The notes under the pieces are model-generated. The model saw only the letters and a list, made by a program, of their open reading frames with translations. It did not search any database and had not been told where the DNA came from. The translations under genes and the position numbers were made by a program. A stretch of DNA of 64,000 nt, taken from Doryteuthis pealeii (Eukaryota; Mollusca; Cephalopoda; Myopsida; Loliginidae). This document shows, piece after piece, positions 54,601 to 64,000 of this stretch (position 1 is its first letter; every line of letters starts with the position of its first letter). Where the stretch lies: contig CM042163.1 of the NCBI GenBank assembly GCA_023376005.1, positions 3,343,915 through 3,407,914 on the forward strand, in the 5' to 3' direction.

Positions 54601-57600
54601 TCTTTGCAAAGAGAAGGTCAAATCACACTGCAAAACTTTCTCAGCTTCAACATCTTTTAAAGCATAAGATTCTTCATCTGAAAAGAAAAACAATTTAAAA
54701 AACAAGTTTAGTTATTACTTCTCTCAATTTTTGAGATGAGGCTTGATAATTAGTATTATTTGGATTATTTGGACTATTGTCCTCATCTTTATTGTTATCT
54801 ACACTATTTCTCTGAATTTTTGAGATGAGGATTGATAATTAGTATTATTTGGATTATTTGGACTATTGTCCTCATCTTTATTGTTATCTACACTATTTCT
54901 CTGAATTTTTGAGATGAGGCTTGATAATTAGTATTATTTGGATTATTTGGACTATTGTCCTCATCTTTATTGTTATCTACACTATTTCTCTGAATTTTTA
55001 GATGAGGCTTGATAATTTAGTATTATTTGGATTATTTGGACTATTGTCCTCATCTTTATTGTTATCTACACTATTTCTCTGAATTTTTTTAGATGAGGCT
55101 TGATAATTAGTATTATTTGTCCTCATCTTTATTGTTATCTACACTATTTCTCTGAATTTTTTAGATGAGGCTTGATAATTAGTATTATTTGGATTATTTG
55201 GACTATTGTCCTCATCTTTATTGTTATCTGCACTATTTCTCTGAATTTTTTAGATGAGGCTTGATAATTAGTATTATTTGGATTATTCGGACTATTGTCC
55301 TCATCTTCATTGTTATCTGTACAACGTTTTGGCCGATGTGCCCTCTGGCCTTCTTCACTTCTAAGTGACAGTTATCTTTAGACTGACCGTTATCTTTAGA
55401 CTAGCAGCATTCAACATGCAATTTTTGTTTCAATACTTGGTTTTAATTATGTGTGCCCCTATCTAGCAGTTCAGTCCCACTGCCAGTCATCAGTCAAGGT
55501 TAACTGGTACAACATGGTCTTTGGTCTAGTCTACTCTCTCCATCCTCAAAAATCAATACTTAACTCATAACATCCTGTTGAGAATTTTCCAATTCCAGAG
55601 CCCCATTCCTATAAGGATTTATCAATAAGTAGCTAAAAATAGCCTTTCATTTAAAGTTACCTGTTATTTCCCGAAAATCAAAGACTGCTAAATATATTTA
55701 ATATTACATTTAAACAAAGGCTATCGTTTGGGGTGGATTAGGTAAACGAATGTGACTTCCGACCGGGTGGAATCAGGTGGTATAGGATGTTAAGAGTTAA
55801 ATGCAATTTTTCTACTATGGGCATGATGCAATTTTTGTTTCAATATTTGGCTTTAATGATGAACCAATAGTTCATAAGAGTTTTAATTCCGACTTTCCAT
55901 CCATCCATAATTATTTCTCATAGATAGTCTGCTCAAATAAAAGTGATCTGCAATTTTTAGTAACCAAAAGATTACATTTTCTGATATATACTCAAATTCA
56001 ACAAAACATTCAAATCAAAATTCTTAAACTAAATTCATATTAGTATTATCTGCGTTATTCGGACTATTGTCCCGATCTTCATTATTTGTATAACATTTCG
56101 GCCGATATGCCCTCTGGCCTTCTTCAGGTATTTCTTCTCGAACTCGGGAACCTTCTTTTGAAGTCCGACAAGAAATACCTGAAGAAGGCCGGAGGGCATA
56201 TCGGCCGAAACGTTGTACAAATAACAATGAAGATGAGGACAATAGTCCAAATAACACAGATAATACTAATCTTCAAGCCTCATCTCAAACATTCAGAGAA
56301 ATAGTTCATAAGAGTTTTAATTTCAACTTTCCATCCATCCATAATTATTTCTCATAGATAGTCTGCTCAAATAAAAGTGATCTGCAATTTTTAGTAACCA
56401 AAAAATTACATTTTCTGATATGTACTCAAATTCAACAAAATATTCAAATCAAAATTCTTAAACTAAATTCATATTATTTGAAATTCACCTTTGGTTAAAA
56501 ATAGTTTTTACAAAAATTTTTTAAAAAATGAAACTAGACTTACCGAGGAATTTTTCTTTAACAATACTATCTTCGAGCCAATCTTTGGAGATGATATATT
56601 TACAGACATTAATGGAAATGAAGAATTTCATGGTACGAGTAAGAGATTTCGCTACAAGATGAGTACATTGGCGTGGATTGTCAATAACACAACCCCCAAG
56701 TTTCTCGACCATCTGAAAAACAAAATCATAATAGAGTGAATTTAGTTTCGGTTTGTTTGTTTTTTTTTACAGCACATCAACCTCAGTGTGTCATTTAATG
56801 CCGATAAAGTTTTGAAATAAATCAATTCTTAAAGGATAATACAATTTTTTATAATAAATACATTTTTCTATTTAACCCATAGATGGGACCCTAACAGGTA
56901 CTACCACTCCGGGTCAGAGTGGACCAGGGAGCAATGGTGATGAAGGGGTGCTCCACATTTTCCAAAACTGGAACCTCACCATCAGATAGTTTAACGTCAT
57001 TCCCAGGACATGTAGACCCGCAGCCACCGCCTTCTAGCACCCATATGATAAAAAGGGTTGGGGCTTGCCATAAGGGCAATAGGGTTGGGAAAATCATATA
57101 GGTGCTAGGGCTTGACATGACCAGCCGATTGATCGGAGGGGGCCTCTCCGACCGCCCGTCTAGCCCAAGATAGGGCCAGTGAATTTAGTAACAATCAAAT
57201 TAGCAAAGGATACAAGAATTTTACAGTCAATATTTAGAAAATAAAAACATTATAATAGCAAGACCTTGGGTTGAATAACAGATGTGAGGTAGATCCAGGC
57301 TTTTCTCAATGATCTCAATGCAAAGTGTACACATACAGCCAATGAAGTTCGAAAATGGGTAACTTAGGTAAAAATATGAAAAAGAAATGGTCTAAAAATT
57401 CCTGTTTTAAGTATGCAAAAATATTGTTTCTTTTTTATGGCTAAAAAAAAACTATACACTTTACAGAAACACATTTTGATGATTCTTTTGTTTGTTTGTG
57501 GCTTTTTGTTGTCCGGGGCGGGGGGGGGACAACAAAAAGCCACAAACTGGATAATCAGCCTCAGGTCAGCCTTAACTACTGATAAACTTCGCGCGAGTTT

Positions 57601-59743
57601 CAAAAACTTTCCTTATATATATATATATAAAATGGGTACAAGAGATAACTAACTCGAGTTTCACCATAAGGATCTTCAGGGTTAAATCCACTGAATTAAT
57701 CGAGACACCGATTAATAGCAGTCGATTTCACGTGTGTGTTCATTGCATTAGAATGCTCGTTGCGAAGGAATGCTGACTTTCAATTCAAAAAGGTCTCTAT
57801 TTTCTTGCAGGGCAATTCCATGTCAAATCATCCAGAAAAAAAGTAAAATTGTCACTCACCCCCTTCAATTTTCTTGAATTTTTTTCCAGGTGTGGACTAT
57901 CTTAAAGTTAGACAATCCCCAAAATTTGAGCTTCCAATTCCAAGAATCATTGGAGTTATTTTGATTTTTAGCTTTGAGGGGGGGGGGGGTCGCAAAAAAT
58001 GGTGACTGTGATATATTTTTTTTTGTCTGTAAATTTCAATTAGAAGCATTGCATTCCTCCTCACTTCTATTTTGTTGAAATTTGTGAAACCTTTCAAAGA
58101 TTTTCTATTTTCTATTGGCGAATGCAAAATAAAGTGCTCTTGTGATACTTCTGCGTTCTGCACCTTCAATGCACGATGTCTAGAACCCCAAACGTTGCAA
58201 CACTCTGCGCTGGCCGTATTTGCACGAGTCAGAAACAGGGTCACAAAAATAAAAACAAACAACGACTACAAGTGTTTGTAAACAAGACGCAGATGGAAGA
58301 AGGGTGTGTGTGAGACTTCAGTCTATCCAACTGGCTGCTACTAGCTATCCCTACCGGCGACCTTAACACCTCTCATTTTTCTCATAAAAATCCCTTTTGC
58401 TTTTAATACCTGGGTACCTAAGATATTATCATTTAGTGGCCTAACTTCATGGTGGTCGTACAAGTCTCTTAAACTTTACGGCCTAATCTTTGGATTCGTA
58501 AAAAGGTCAACCACCCACCCCTTTTACTTATGCCTGGCTTTAACCTATTCTCTTTCTTATTCATTTATTTATTTATTTATTTATTCTGACCATGTTCGTC
58601 TTCAATCATAGTATCACACTCTATTACAGGTGTAAGAGCTATATTTATTTATTACAAAATACTATACAATTAAAAAGTGTTTGTTACAATTAGTTTCAAA
58701 GCAGCATATTAGCTGCTTATCTTCAAGACAAATCACTGAGTTTGAGATTTGTCTAGAAGATAAGCAGCTAATACGCTGCTTTGAAACCAATGGTAACAAA
58801 CGTTCTTTAATTATATAGAATTTCATTATCTTCTTCATTTTTTTTCACAGCTTTTGCAAATTGAAAATTAAAAAAAAAAAAAAGATGACATAATTCAAGC
58901 TAAACATTATCAAACTACAGGGCGTCCCTAAAATCCGAACACATGGGAAATAATCTTATGTTGCATCCAAACCAGTGTCATCATTGGTATCGCAGTCTCG
59001 GAAAACAATAGATCTCCCGTCCCCTAGAGTTACATTCTAGCAAAGAGCCTCCTGTGACCATAAAAGACAGTTTCAACCACACGTGAAGGATGGTCCTGAA
59101 GATGTTGATGGTGTGCCGGTGATCAGTTGCTTTCTCCTTGTCCCCTTTTCTTCGTGGTATTGTGCCAAGGTGACTTCAGACGTGAATAGCCCGCTGCACA
59201 GAGCCGATCATCACCAAAAGCAGTCAATGAGCCAAATTTTCCCAGCGGGCAGGGTTGATGTGAAAGGACTGGAGATCATACTTACAGACATCTTTAAATC
59301 GCAGCTAGGGGGGCAACCTATGGTGTAGGGGGTTGGGTAAATACATACAATTATTTTAAAAGCATAATGAGAATAACTAACAATACATACCACTCGTAAT
59401 TTGTTGACCGTCGAACACCCAAAACCAGTGAACAAAACTCTTGGATTGGTCATAGATGAAGCAGGAATGGAATCGCCTAAAAGCCTAGAAAAATTAATAA
59501 TAATGAATAGATAAGAGTCATATCAAATTTACATTTCAATTATGTGTAAACTTTATAGATTTCATACAACCACAATCTAAATTACTATAACTTACAGTGT
59601 TTTTCGGTAATTTATGAGGAAGTGCGTCAAAAATTGCTACCCGGTGACTATCAAAATAACAACCCCAGCTCGTCGTAATTCTTGTTTATTTGTCGTAATT
59701 CTTGTTTAGATATGAAGATGGATATATAGTTTTGAATAGACTG

Positions 59744-59777
<34 letters not shown>

Positions 59778-60665
59778 ACAAAAATAATATAGATAGATAC
59801 GAACAAATGGAGATAGATATTTTCAACAAATAAATGTATTTGGGGGGGGGTCGCATCTTTTTTGTCGTAATTCTTGTTTATTTAAACTAAAAACATGACA
59901 TTAAACAAACATGAATAAAAGAAAATCTTAGTATTTAAAGTAATATAGATAAATATGAACAAATTGAGATAGATAGATAGATAGATAGATAGATATGAAG
60001 ATGGATAGTTTTGAATAGACTGAGCTGGGTTGTTATTTTAATAGTCACCGGGTAGTAATTTTTGAGGCAGGAGACCGGGACGCACTTCCTCATAAATTAC
60101 CTGTTTTTCTTGCAGGATCCAAAATATCGAATATTCACCAGAAATATAAATCTGGTCACAATTTTTGGTACCCTTTTGGGTTTGTTTTTTGTTTTTTTGT
60201 TTTTTTTGGGGGGGTGCTATATCTTCAGAAAATAAACAGAAAATAACCAACTTTATATAAACTTTCTGATCTTTATCAACCATCAGTTGTGTTATAGGTG
60301 ATATAACCTATGTACATAAATGGAATGCGCCGATTACTACTATAAGTAGCAGGGACAATTGTGGGTTGGGGCACAAGCAACGTAAGTCAGTTCGCAACTG
60401 TATGGTCGGACGCAATCTCCACTTTCTTTTCTGTAATTTCTACTCATTTTTGTTCAATACATTTGTATCCATTTTCACCAGTCATTTGTCCCTTAAAAAC
60501 CCCACAACAAGTTATCAATAGACAAAAAATGTTTCAATAGATTCGGGTTTTTCAGGAGATATTCTGGTGCTAATCTTTCTAGGAAGGAAATTTGCTGTGA
60601 GCTGCAAATTACGCTAAAATTGCAAGGCTCTCCTTAAAACTGATAGAGCTCACTAGCAGCCTTTA

Positions 60666-60707
<42 letters not shown>

Positions 60708-63700
60708 TTAGGAGGTTGATTTAGAAGGCTATCACAATACAGGTGTAAAGAAAAAAAATAATAATACGGTAACAATGGTGTTGTGTGTTAACCTGTATTT
60801 AATTCTTGAATTTTCGAGATAATATCTCTTTATCAAAAGATCACTGGAACTGAAGCAGTCTAGTTATGGCATTTCTTTTTCATTTTTTTTTCATTTAAAA
60901 AGAAATGCCATAACTAGACTGCTTCAGTTCCAGTGATCTTTTGAAAAAGAGATATTATCACGAAAATTCAAGAATTAAATACAGGTTAACACACAACACC
61001 ATTGTTACCGTATTATTATTTTTTCTTTACACCTGCATTGTGATAGCCTTCTAAATCAACCTCCTAACCAATATATACACAATGCTTCAAGCAAATTATA
61101 ACACTCTCTTATATATATATATATAGTTATATCAATAAAAATTCCCTTCCTTAAAGTGGGTTATGCTGATGGCCCGGTTGTACAGGAATTAATTTGGTAA
61201 AGAAGAAATAAAAAAATGAGGAAATTTATTAACCTTGGTTTTTTTCTAGCAGGACCGTCTAAATCGGATGAACAACTTTTCAATCCAGAATCTTCTAAGT
61301 TTTCATTTGAAGAAAGATTCTTTTTGATGGCAGGAGTGAATCTCTGAAAAAAAGGAAATCAAAGAAAAGAAAAGTTAGAAAGTGAAGAATAAAAATGGCA
61401 TTTTACTTATTCTGTTTGTGTAGATAAAGTAGGTATTTACCTCATACCCCACTTGTATGGGTTGGACACAAGGTCTTGGGGGACGCCATGGGCACTGGGC
61501 AATAAACCCAGCCCTGCCACTTTAAATCAAGGGCGCAGGTATTGCCTGGGGGGATAGCCCCCTGGGATCAACGCTATTAATTAACTTTACCGATCCAGTG
61601 GCCGAGGCTCACTGGACCCCCAGGTTGGGAAGGCAAGTTTCTCTAGATTAAGTAGACGAATTATATTTATGATTTGAATTTTCTTAATGTTTTATCACAT
61701 CAATTCTGTCTCATAAGATTTGATAAAATAACAACAATAGTTTCTATGTGGAAACTATGACATATGAAAATAACCGATTTGAATTAGTTTTAAGATGAGA
61801 TTGAATTTTGTATAAAGTTTCTTTAGAGGTAGGATATATATATTTACCAACCCCTCCGCACGAGCAGGATGTGACACAAGGTCAATTTCTTAAGCGGAGT
61901 TTAACATGGTTTGAATTCAGAGTTTTCCTTCTCTTATACTGGTTGCCTAACCAAGGTTAAAGAGCCCAGTCTGCCCTACTATTTGCCCATAGCTGGAGGG
62001 AGAGTAGGGTTCATACCTTTAACAAGGGTATTAGCGCTAAGTGAAATGCAATTACCACGTCCAGAATTTGAACTCGGGGCGACAAGTCCATTTCCCATGA
62101 CTTTAACCATTACACCACGCGCTTCCTTAGAGGTAGGATACAATATGTTATCCGAATGTAAAGAGGCTAACTTTTATATTTAAAACGTTTGAAAAAATGA
62201 TATCTGAAAGTGCAAAGCCAAATAATTTATTATACAAAACCACAATGACTTTACCATAATACATACAACTGAGGAAGTTTGGAGGGTAATCCGAACATTA
62301 GCTACATAAATGAGAGTAACTTCCTCTTGTTTGTTTCACTTTGAGGAAGCCATGTTTTCATGTCCATTTTCATTTCATCGTAATCAATACAACTGCATCG
62401 TTTAACACGAAAATATCATAAAAAGGTGTTCTTAATAACAATTAAGTTTATTTCAAATAATGTGCCAACACAATTAAGAACACATTTTATGAAATTTTCG
62501 TGTTAAACCATGCAGTTGTATTGATTCAAACAAATTCGTATTTTCAGTGTAGATTTACAGTGAAATGAAAATGGCCGACCAAAACAAACGACTTCCTGAA
62601 AGTGAAACAAACAAGGGGAAGTTACTCTCATTTATGTAGCTAATATTCAGATTACTGTTTGGAGAAGCCACCAGTTAAAATGTACTGATTGAAATAACAA
62701 CAGTTAGGATATTCATCTGAGGATAAGATATGGAAACATAGAAAAAAAAATAGGGAAAGCTGCAACAAGTCAACTTTGTTATAAGAAAACTCACTTTCCA
62801 AGCATCTCTGGTTATTTTCAAGGGAGAGCACCAGCCGACTAAAAAGAAAAAATGAAAAAAATCATAAAACAGAGAAAAACAAAAGGAAGTCACACATTAT
62901 ATAAAACATAGTTGAATTTGGATTATTTGGATTTTGGGGACTATTGTCCTCATCTTTATTGTTATATACAATTTTTGAGATGAGGCTTGATAATTTGGAT
63001 TATTTGGATTTTTTTGACTGTTGTCCTCATCTTTATTGTTATATACAGTTTTTGAAATAAGGCTTGATAATTTGTATTATTTGGACTGTTGTCCTCATCT
63101 TTATTGTTATATACGATTTTTGAAATAAGGCTTGATAATTTGTATTATTTGGACTGTTGTCCTCATCTTTATTGTTATATACGATTTTTGAAATAAGGCT
63201 TGATAATTTGTATTATTTGGATTTTTTGACTGTTCTCCTCATCTTTATTGTTATATACAATTTTTGAGATGAGGCTTGATAATTTGTATTATTTGGATTT
63301 TTTTGACTGTTGTCCTCATCTTTATTGTTATATACAATTTTTGAAATAAGGCTTGATAATTTGTATTATTGGGATTTTTTGGACTATTGTCCTCATCTTT
63401 ATTGTTATATATAAAATGTTTCAGCCGATGTGCCAGTTGGACACATAGCACAACAAATATAAGGGTTGAGTTAATACAGTTCTAAGTGACAATCATCTGT
63501 AGGTTGCAGGTTCAATTCTGACCAAGGATGATAACAGAATACTTAACATAGCTTAATACTTGTACCCAGTCATGGTTAACGGAATGAGAACAGTCTACCC
63601 CCAGTGGATTGAATAAAGGATTCAGTTCGAAATTCCATGAAGGCTTCCAATTGACAAGAAACACCTGAAGAAGGCCATAGGGTACATCGTCCGAAACGTT

Positions 63701-64000
63701 GTGCATATAACAATAAAGATGAGGATAATATTTCACAAAATATCCACATAATAAAAATTATCAAGCCTCATCTCAAAAATTCAGACAAATTTTTGGATTT
63801 AGTGATTGAAAGCAAAGAGATTAAAAGTAAATATTTTTAAAAACTCATGATGAAAAGAATTTTTTTTAAAAATGATGAAATTTACCCATAAGATGTGAGA
63901 CTTTGCTTAGATCCATTTTAAAAGGTTCCATGTGTCCTAATTGAAGATATTTATTTGGAATTGGTAATCGTAAGGCATCTAAATCAGCAAGAACAAGATC
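48577..64000 (-). CDS. PAXIP1: PTIP/PAXIP1-like BRCT protein, C-terminal part (nine exons, 5' end beyond window)
   Basis: Exons on the minus strand, in coding order: 64000-63886 (partial), 62838-62795, 61343-61234, 59484-59391, 56712-56544, 54677-54577, 52079-51945, 49964-49889 and 48659-48577. All junctions are GT-AG and phases match, giving 308 codons and a TGA at 48577-48579. The protein holds a linker and the last tandem BRCT pair. The first repeat starts at VLFTGFGCST, with CTHLVAKSLTRTMKF and a DWLED tryptophan motif. The second starts at IFYITPSVVPAP, with ESAGG, VITCPNDVHLC and EFVLTGVLRQEIDF. Spacing and wording match the C-terminus of vertebrate PTIP better than MDC1, which has a related pair. 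In the family this pair binds phosphorylated proteins (such as gamma-H2AX) at DNA breaks, and PTIP joins MLL3/4 H3K4 methyltransferase complexes. N-terminal BRCT domains lie outside the window. Confidence 0.88.
48755..49010. repeat. 25-bp tandem repeat
   Basis: CTTTATATCAAGACATATCA and TTATA units just right of the last PAXIP1-like exon. Confidence 0.8.
49010..49160 (-). mobile_element. Helitron 5' fragment of the 3957-4527 family
   Basis: The complement of ATATATAAAAGCAGTTGGTG and TGTATGTATG, followed by the ACTACGAAAATAAAACAATT block. The 3' hairpin and CTAG are missing. Confidence 0.5.
49889..49964 (-). CDS. PAXIP1: PAXIP1-like gene, middle of last BRCT
   Basis: The acceptor is TTCCAG and the donor GTAAGT. 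It encodes GNPTFIVITCPNDVHLCRDL and MARRL. The strand plus CPNDVHLCR matches the ISCxxDxxLCR block of PTIP. Confidence 0.88.
49990..50475. repeat. four tandem units of about 115 bp
   Basis: Each has ACAAAGTTAAATATTCAACA, ATAAAAGTTATTTG, a G/T run, an A run and GCAAACCTTAAGAAGAAAGA. It lies in a PAXIP1-like intron. Confidence 0.85.
50620..50945. repeat. direct and inverted copies of an 80-bp unit
   Basis: CTTGACTGATAAATTATTTA occurs at 50632 and 50798, and inverted near 50876-50898, with TTAGGGTTA flanks. A small composite foldback. Confidence 0.65.
51945..52079 (-). CDS. PAXIP1: PAXIP1-like gene, first part of last BRCT
   Basis: The acceptor is TTTCTTTGCAG and the donor GTAAAA; phase 0 at both ends, 45 codons. 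It encodes GFIFYITPSVVPAPKDLQSI and then IESAGGSVIKRRLS, the first strand and Gly-Gly turn of the final BRCT. Confidence 0.9.
52290..52745 (-). mobile_element. LINE relic, RNase H end and tail (sister of 22925-23978)
   Basis: Minus strand: RLRIGHLRLTHSFILEQEQQ ... NMKDLFENVNMEDVLFFFKE, then the same 3' UTR and ATGCCGTTAAAACC end. It lacks the solo LTR and so shows the empty site. Confidence 0.7.
53100..53480. repeat. tandem repeat of about 170 bp
   Basis: AAGGGACACCAAGGAACAAC, GATCTCCACTGGAAAGTGCT and TAGAAATGGCCATAAAAATC recur two to four times. The plus ORFs are artefacts of the repeat. Confidence 0.75.
53913..54558 (+). mobile_element. non-autonomous Helitron, full length
   Basis: Starts TCTTATTATAATGGAGATTG (53913) and ends with hairpin GCACCCTACAGAGGGTGC, ATATATTTG, CTAG (54555-54558), then T. 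It is flanked by A on the left, as for Helitron insertion at AT, and lies 18 bases from the splice donor of exon 54577-54677. Confidence 0.85.
54577..54677 (-). CDS. PAXIP1: PAXIP1-like gene, inter-BRCT linker exon
   Basis: The acceptor is CTTTTCAG and the donor GTAGAC. It encodes DEESYALKDVEAEKVLQCDL and then TFSLQRARTRPLFK, matching the family's linker between the last two BRCTs (DxExY..DxEAE...SL.RA). The Helitron at 53913-54558 ends 18 bases beyond this donor. Confidence 0.87.
54720..55335. repeat. tandem array of a foldback-element arm, six to seven units
   Basis: Units of 80-105 bp: TTTTTGAGATGAGGCTTGAT, AATTAGTATTATTTGG, GGACTATTGTCCTCATCTTT, ATTGTTATCTACAC. The last unit runs on into GTACAACGTTTTGGCCGATG, the inner part of the arm of the 56037-56300 element. 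A parallel array is at 62925-63420. Confidence 0.85.
56037..56300. repeat. foldback repeat (GGCCGAAACGTTG family)
   Basis: Left arm TATTAGTATTATCTGCGTTA is inverted at 56256-56275. The centre has GAAATACCTGAAGAAGGCC in both orientations. Arms hold CTGAAGA, A, GGCC/GGCC, GAAACGTTG. Confidence 0.8.
56544..56712 (-). CDS. PAXIP1: PAXIP1-like gene, core of penultimate BRCT
   Basis: The acceptor is TTTTTCAG and the donor GTAAGT. It encodes MVEKLGGCVIDNP, the BRCT Gly-Gly turn, then CTHLVAKSLTRTMKF, a helix (SINVCKYIISKDWLED) containing the hallmark Trp, and KEKFL. The Thr-x-Lys-Phe stretch is the usual phosphate-contacting region in tandem BRCTs; assignment of individual contacts is by analogy. 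Confidence 0.9.
56750..57178 (-). mobile_element. (AACC)n-tailed element, 5'-truncated
   Basis: TTTTTTACAGCACATCAACC to CTAGCCCAAGATAGGGCC; the 91-codon frame is shifted here (57118-56891). It sits in the intron upstream of exon 56544-56712. Confidence 0.7.
57210..58670. other. PAXIP1-like intron, no further exon seen
   Basis: Contains a small G-rich palindrome (GTTTGTGGCTTTTTGTTGTC at 57491, inverted at 57528), a piece of the 49.3-kb repeat (57810-57960) and a TTTA microsatellite at 58562. No splice-bounded frame fits the gene. Confidence 0.45.
58679..58801. repeat. palindromic repeat with hammerhead-like arms
   Basis: GTTTGTTACAATTAGTTTCA (58679) is inverted at 58782-58801 with a few changes. 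Confidence 0.8.
58748..58800 (+). ncRNA. hammerhead-ribozyme-like motif
   Basis: Stem I TTTGT (58748-58752) / ACAAA (58796-58800); box CT-A-GAAGA (58753-58760); T opposite T; stem II AAGCAGC/GCTGCTT (58762-58768, 58775-58781); GAAA (58783-58786); stem III CCA-A-TGG (58787-58793); cleavage-like TA (58794-58795). The box has an inserted A against CUGANGA. The left arm has a mismatch in stem III. Confidence 0.33.
59391..59484 (-). CDS. PAXIP1: PAXIP1-like gene, exon starting the penultimate BRCT
   Basis: The acceptor is TTTTTCTAG and the donor GTATGT. It encodes LLGDSIPASSMTNPRVLFTG and then FGCSTVNKLRV. VLFTGFG is the first beta strand and turn of a BRCT domain. Confidence 0.82.
59603..60101. 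repeat. MITE-like element, 65-80-bp inverted ends, GATA interior
   Basis: GGTAATTTATGAGGAAGTGC at 59608 is inverted at 60082-60101, and CTACCCGGTGACTAT at 59639 is inverted near 60040. The interior holds GATA tracts and GTCGTAATTCTTGTTTA three times. Confidence 0.75.
60704..61073. repeat. long palindrome, about 170-bp arms
   Basis: TTGGTTAGGAGGTTGATTTA (60706) is inverted at 61051-61070. It is flanked by (TA)n. The arms show TTGATAA, A, GAGATA/TATCTC, GAAA, ATTC-AA-GAAT. Confidence 0.85.
61234..61343 (-). CDS. PAXIP1: PAXIP1-like gene, linker exon
   Basis: The acceptor is TTTTTTTTCAG; the exon encodes RFTPAIKKNLSSNENLEDSG and a Ser/Asp-rich segment ending in ARKKPR, a basic patch that could act as a nuclear signal. 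The donor is GTTAAT, weaker than the gene's other donors. It ends in phase 2, and the next exon supplies the missing base. Confidence 0.72.
61838..62127 (-). mobile_element. SINE family B
   Basis: TATATTTACCAACCCCTCCG tail, body TGCCCTACTATTTGCCCATA, head complement TTTAACCATTACACCACGCG. Lies in a PAXIP1-like intron. Confidence 0.75.
62277..62652. repeat. palindromic repeat with interrupted 170-bp arms
   Basis: AGCTACATAAATGAGAGTAA at 62301 is inverted at 62623-62642, and GTTTAACACGAAAAT at 62400 is inverted near 62494. It ends about 140 bases before the 44-nt PAXIP1-like exon. Confidence 0.8.
62795..62838 (-). CDS. PAXIP1: PAXIP1-like gene, 44-nt micro-exon
   Basis: The acceptor is TTTTTAG and the donor GTGAGT. 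Two bases complete the Val codon from the previous exon, then GWCSPLKITRDAWK is encoded in phase 0. The only evidence is reading frame, splice sites and phase continuity on both sides, which fit exactly. Confidence 0.7.
62925..63420. repeat. tandem array of a foldback-element arm
   Basis: Six units of about 80 bp: AATAAGGCTTGATAATTTGT, ATTATTTGGA, TGTTGTCCTCATCTTTATTG, TTATATAC. It continues into the complete foldback element whose other arm ends near 63787. Confidence 0.85.
63886..64000 (-). CDS. PAXIP1: PAXIP1-like gene, partial exon at right edge
   Basis: Open through the window edge, with donor GTAAAT at 63885. It encodes DLVLADLDALRLPIPNKYLQ and then LGHMEPFKMDLSKVSHLM, leaving one base for a split Val codon. 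This lies in the linker before the last BRCT pair and has no domain I can name. Confidence 0.75.

Noticed and set aside
58900..59340. GC-richer stretch with open plus and minus frames
   Set aside because: Looks like retroelement-derived sequence, but no RT, endonuclease or transposase motif could be confirmed, and it does not splice into the PAXIP1-like frame.

Overview
This is eukaryotic, intron-rich and heavily repeat-laden DNA. Animal-type split genes, tRNA-derived SINEs, Helitrons, non-LTR retrotransposons and many long palindromic repeats suggest a metazoan, most likely a mollusc or another marine lophotrochozoan. The taxon is an inference from repeat style and protein resemblance; nothing in the sequence names it. 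There are no bacterial-type operons, rRNA genes or CRISPR arrays.

Two protein-coding genes can be assembled exon by exon. Gene 1 (+ strand, 7784-22675) is the 3' part of an alpha/beta-hydrolase-fold protein. Six exons join in frame through GT-AG splice sites. Two things are odd: the nucleophile-elbow serine is replaced by glycine (G-H-G-E-G-G), and the last exon has an in-frame TAG (22397-22399) followed by 91 further open, protein-like codons. Its upstream exons were not found. Gene 2 (- strand, from beyond 64000 down to 48577) is the C-terminal part of a PTIP/PAXIP1-like protein with its last BRCT pair. Nine exons (927 nt, 309 codons including the stop) join in frame.

Layout: 1-7780 is repeats (GATA microsatellite, decayed LINE 3' ends with C2H2-like tails, a miniature LTR element with a 4-bp target duplication, two Helitron copies, and two copies of an (AACC)n-tailed element with a small ORF). 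7784-22675 is gene 1; its introns hold a 48-bp minisatellite, a 97-bp satellite derived from a Helitron end, a 500-bp palindrome, Helitrons and SINEs. 22.7-48.5 kb has no gene I can support: a LINE relic interrupted by a solo LTR, many SINEs and tailed elements, palindromes, and long AT-rich simple tandem repeats. 48577-64000 is gene 2, with palindromes, Helitrons, tandem arrays and LINE fragments in its introns.

The most interesting non-genic signal is a set of unrelated palindromic repeats (13.3-13.8, 39.3-39.5 and 58.7-58.8 kb, with weaker cases at 33.9, 37.6, 56.2 and 60.9 kb). Their arms can each be folded into hammerhead-ribozyme-like topology (stem I, CUGANGA-like box, stem II, GAAA, stem III, UH, stem I'), with one extra nucleotide after the CUGANGA box in every case. 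The two genes converge (+ ending at 22.7 kb, - ending at 48.6 kb) but show no functional link.
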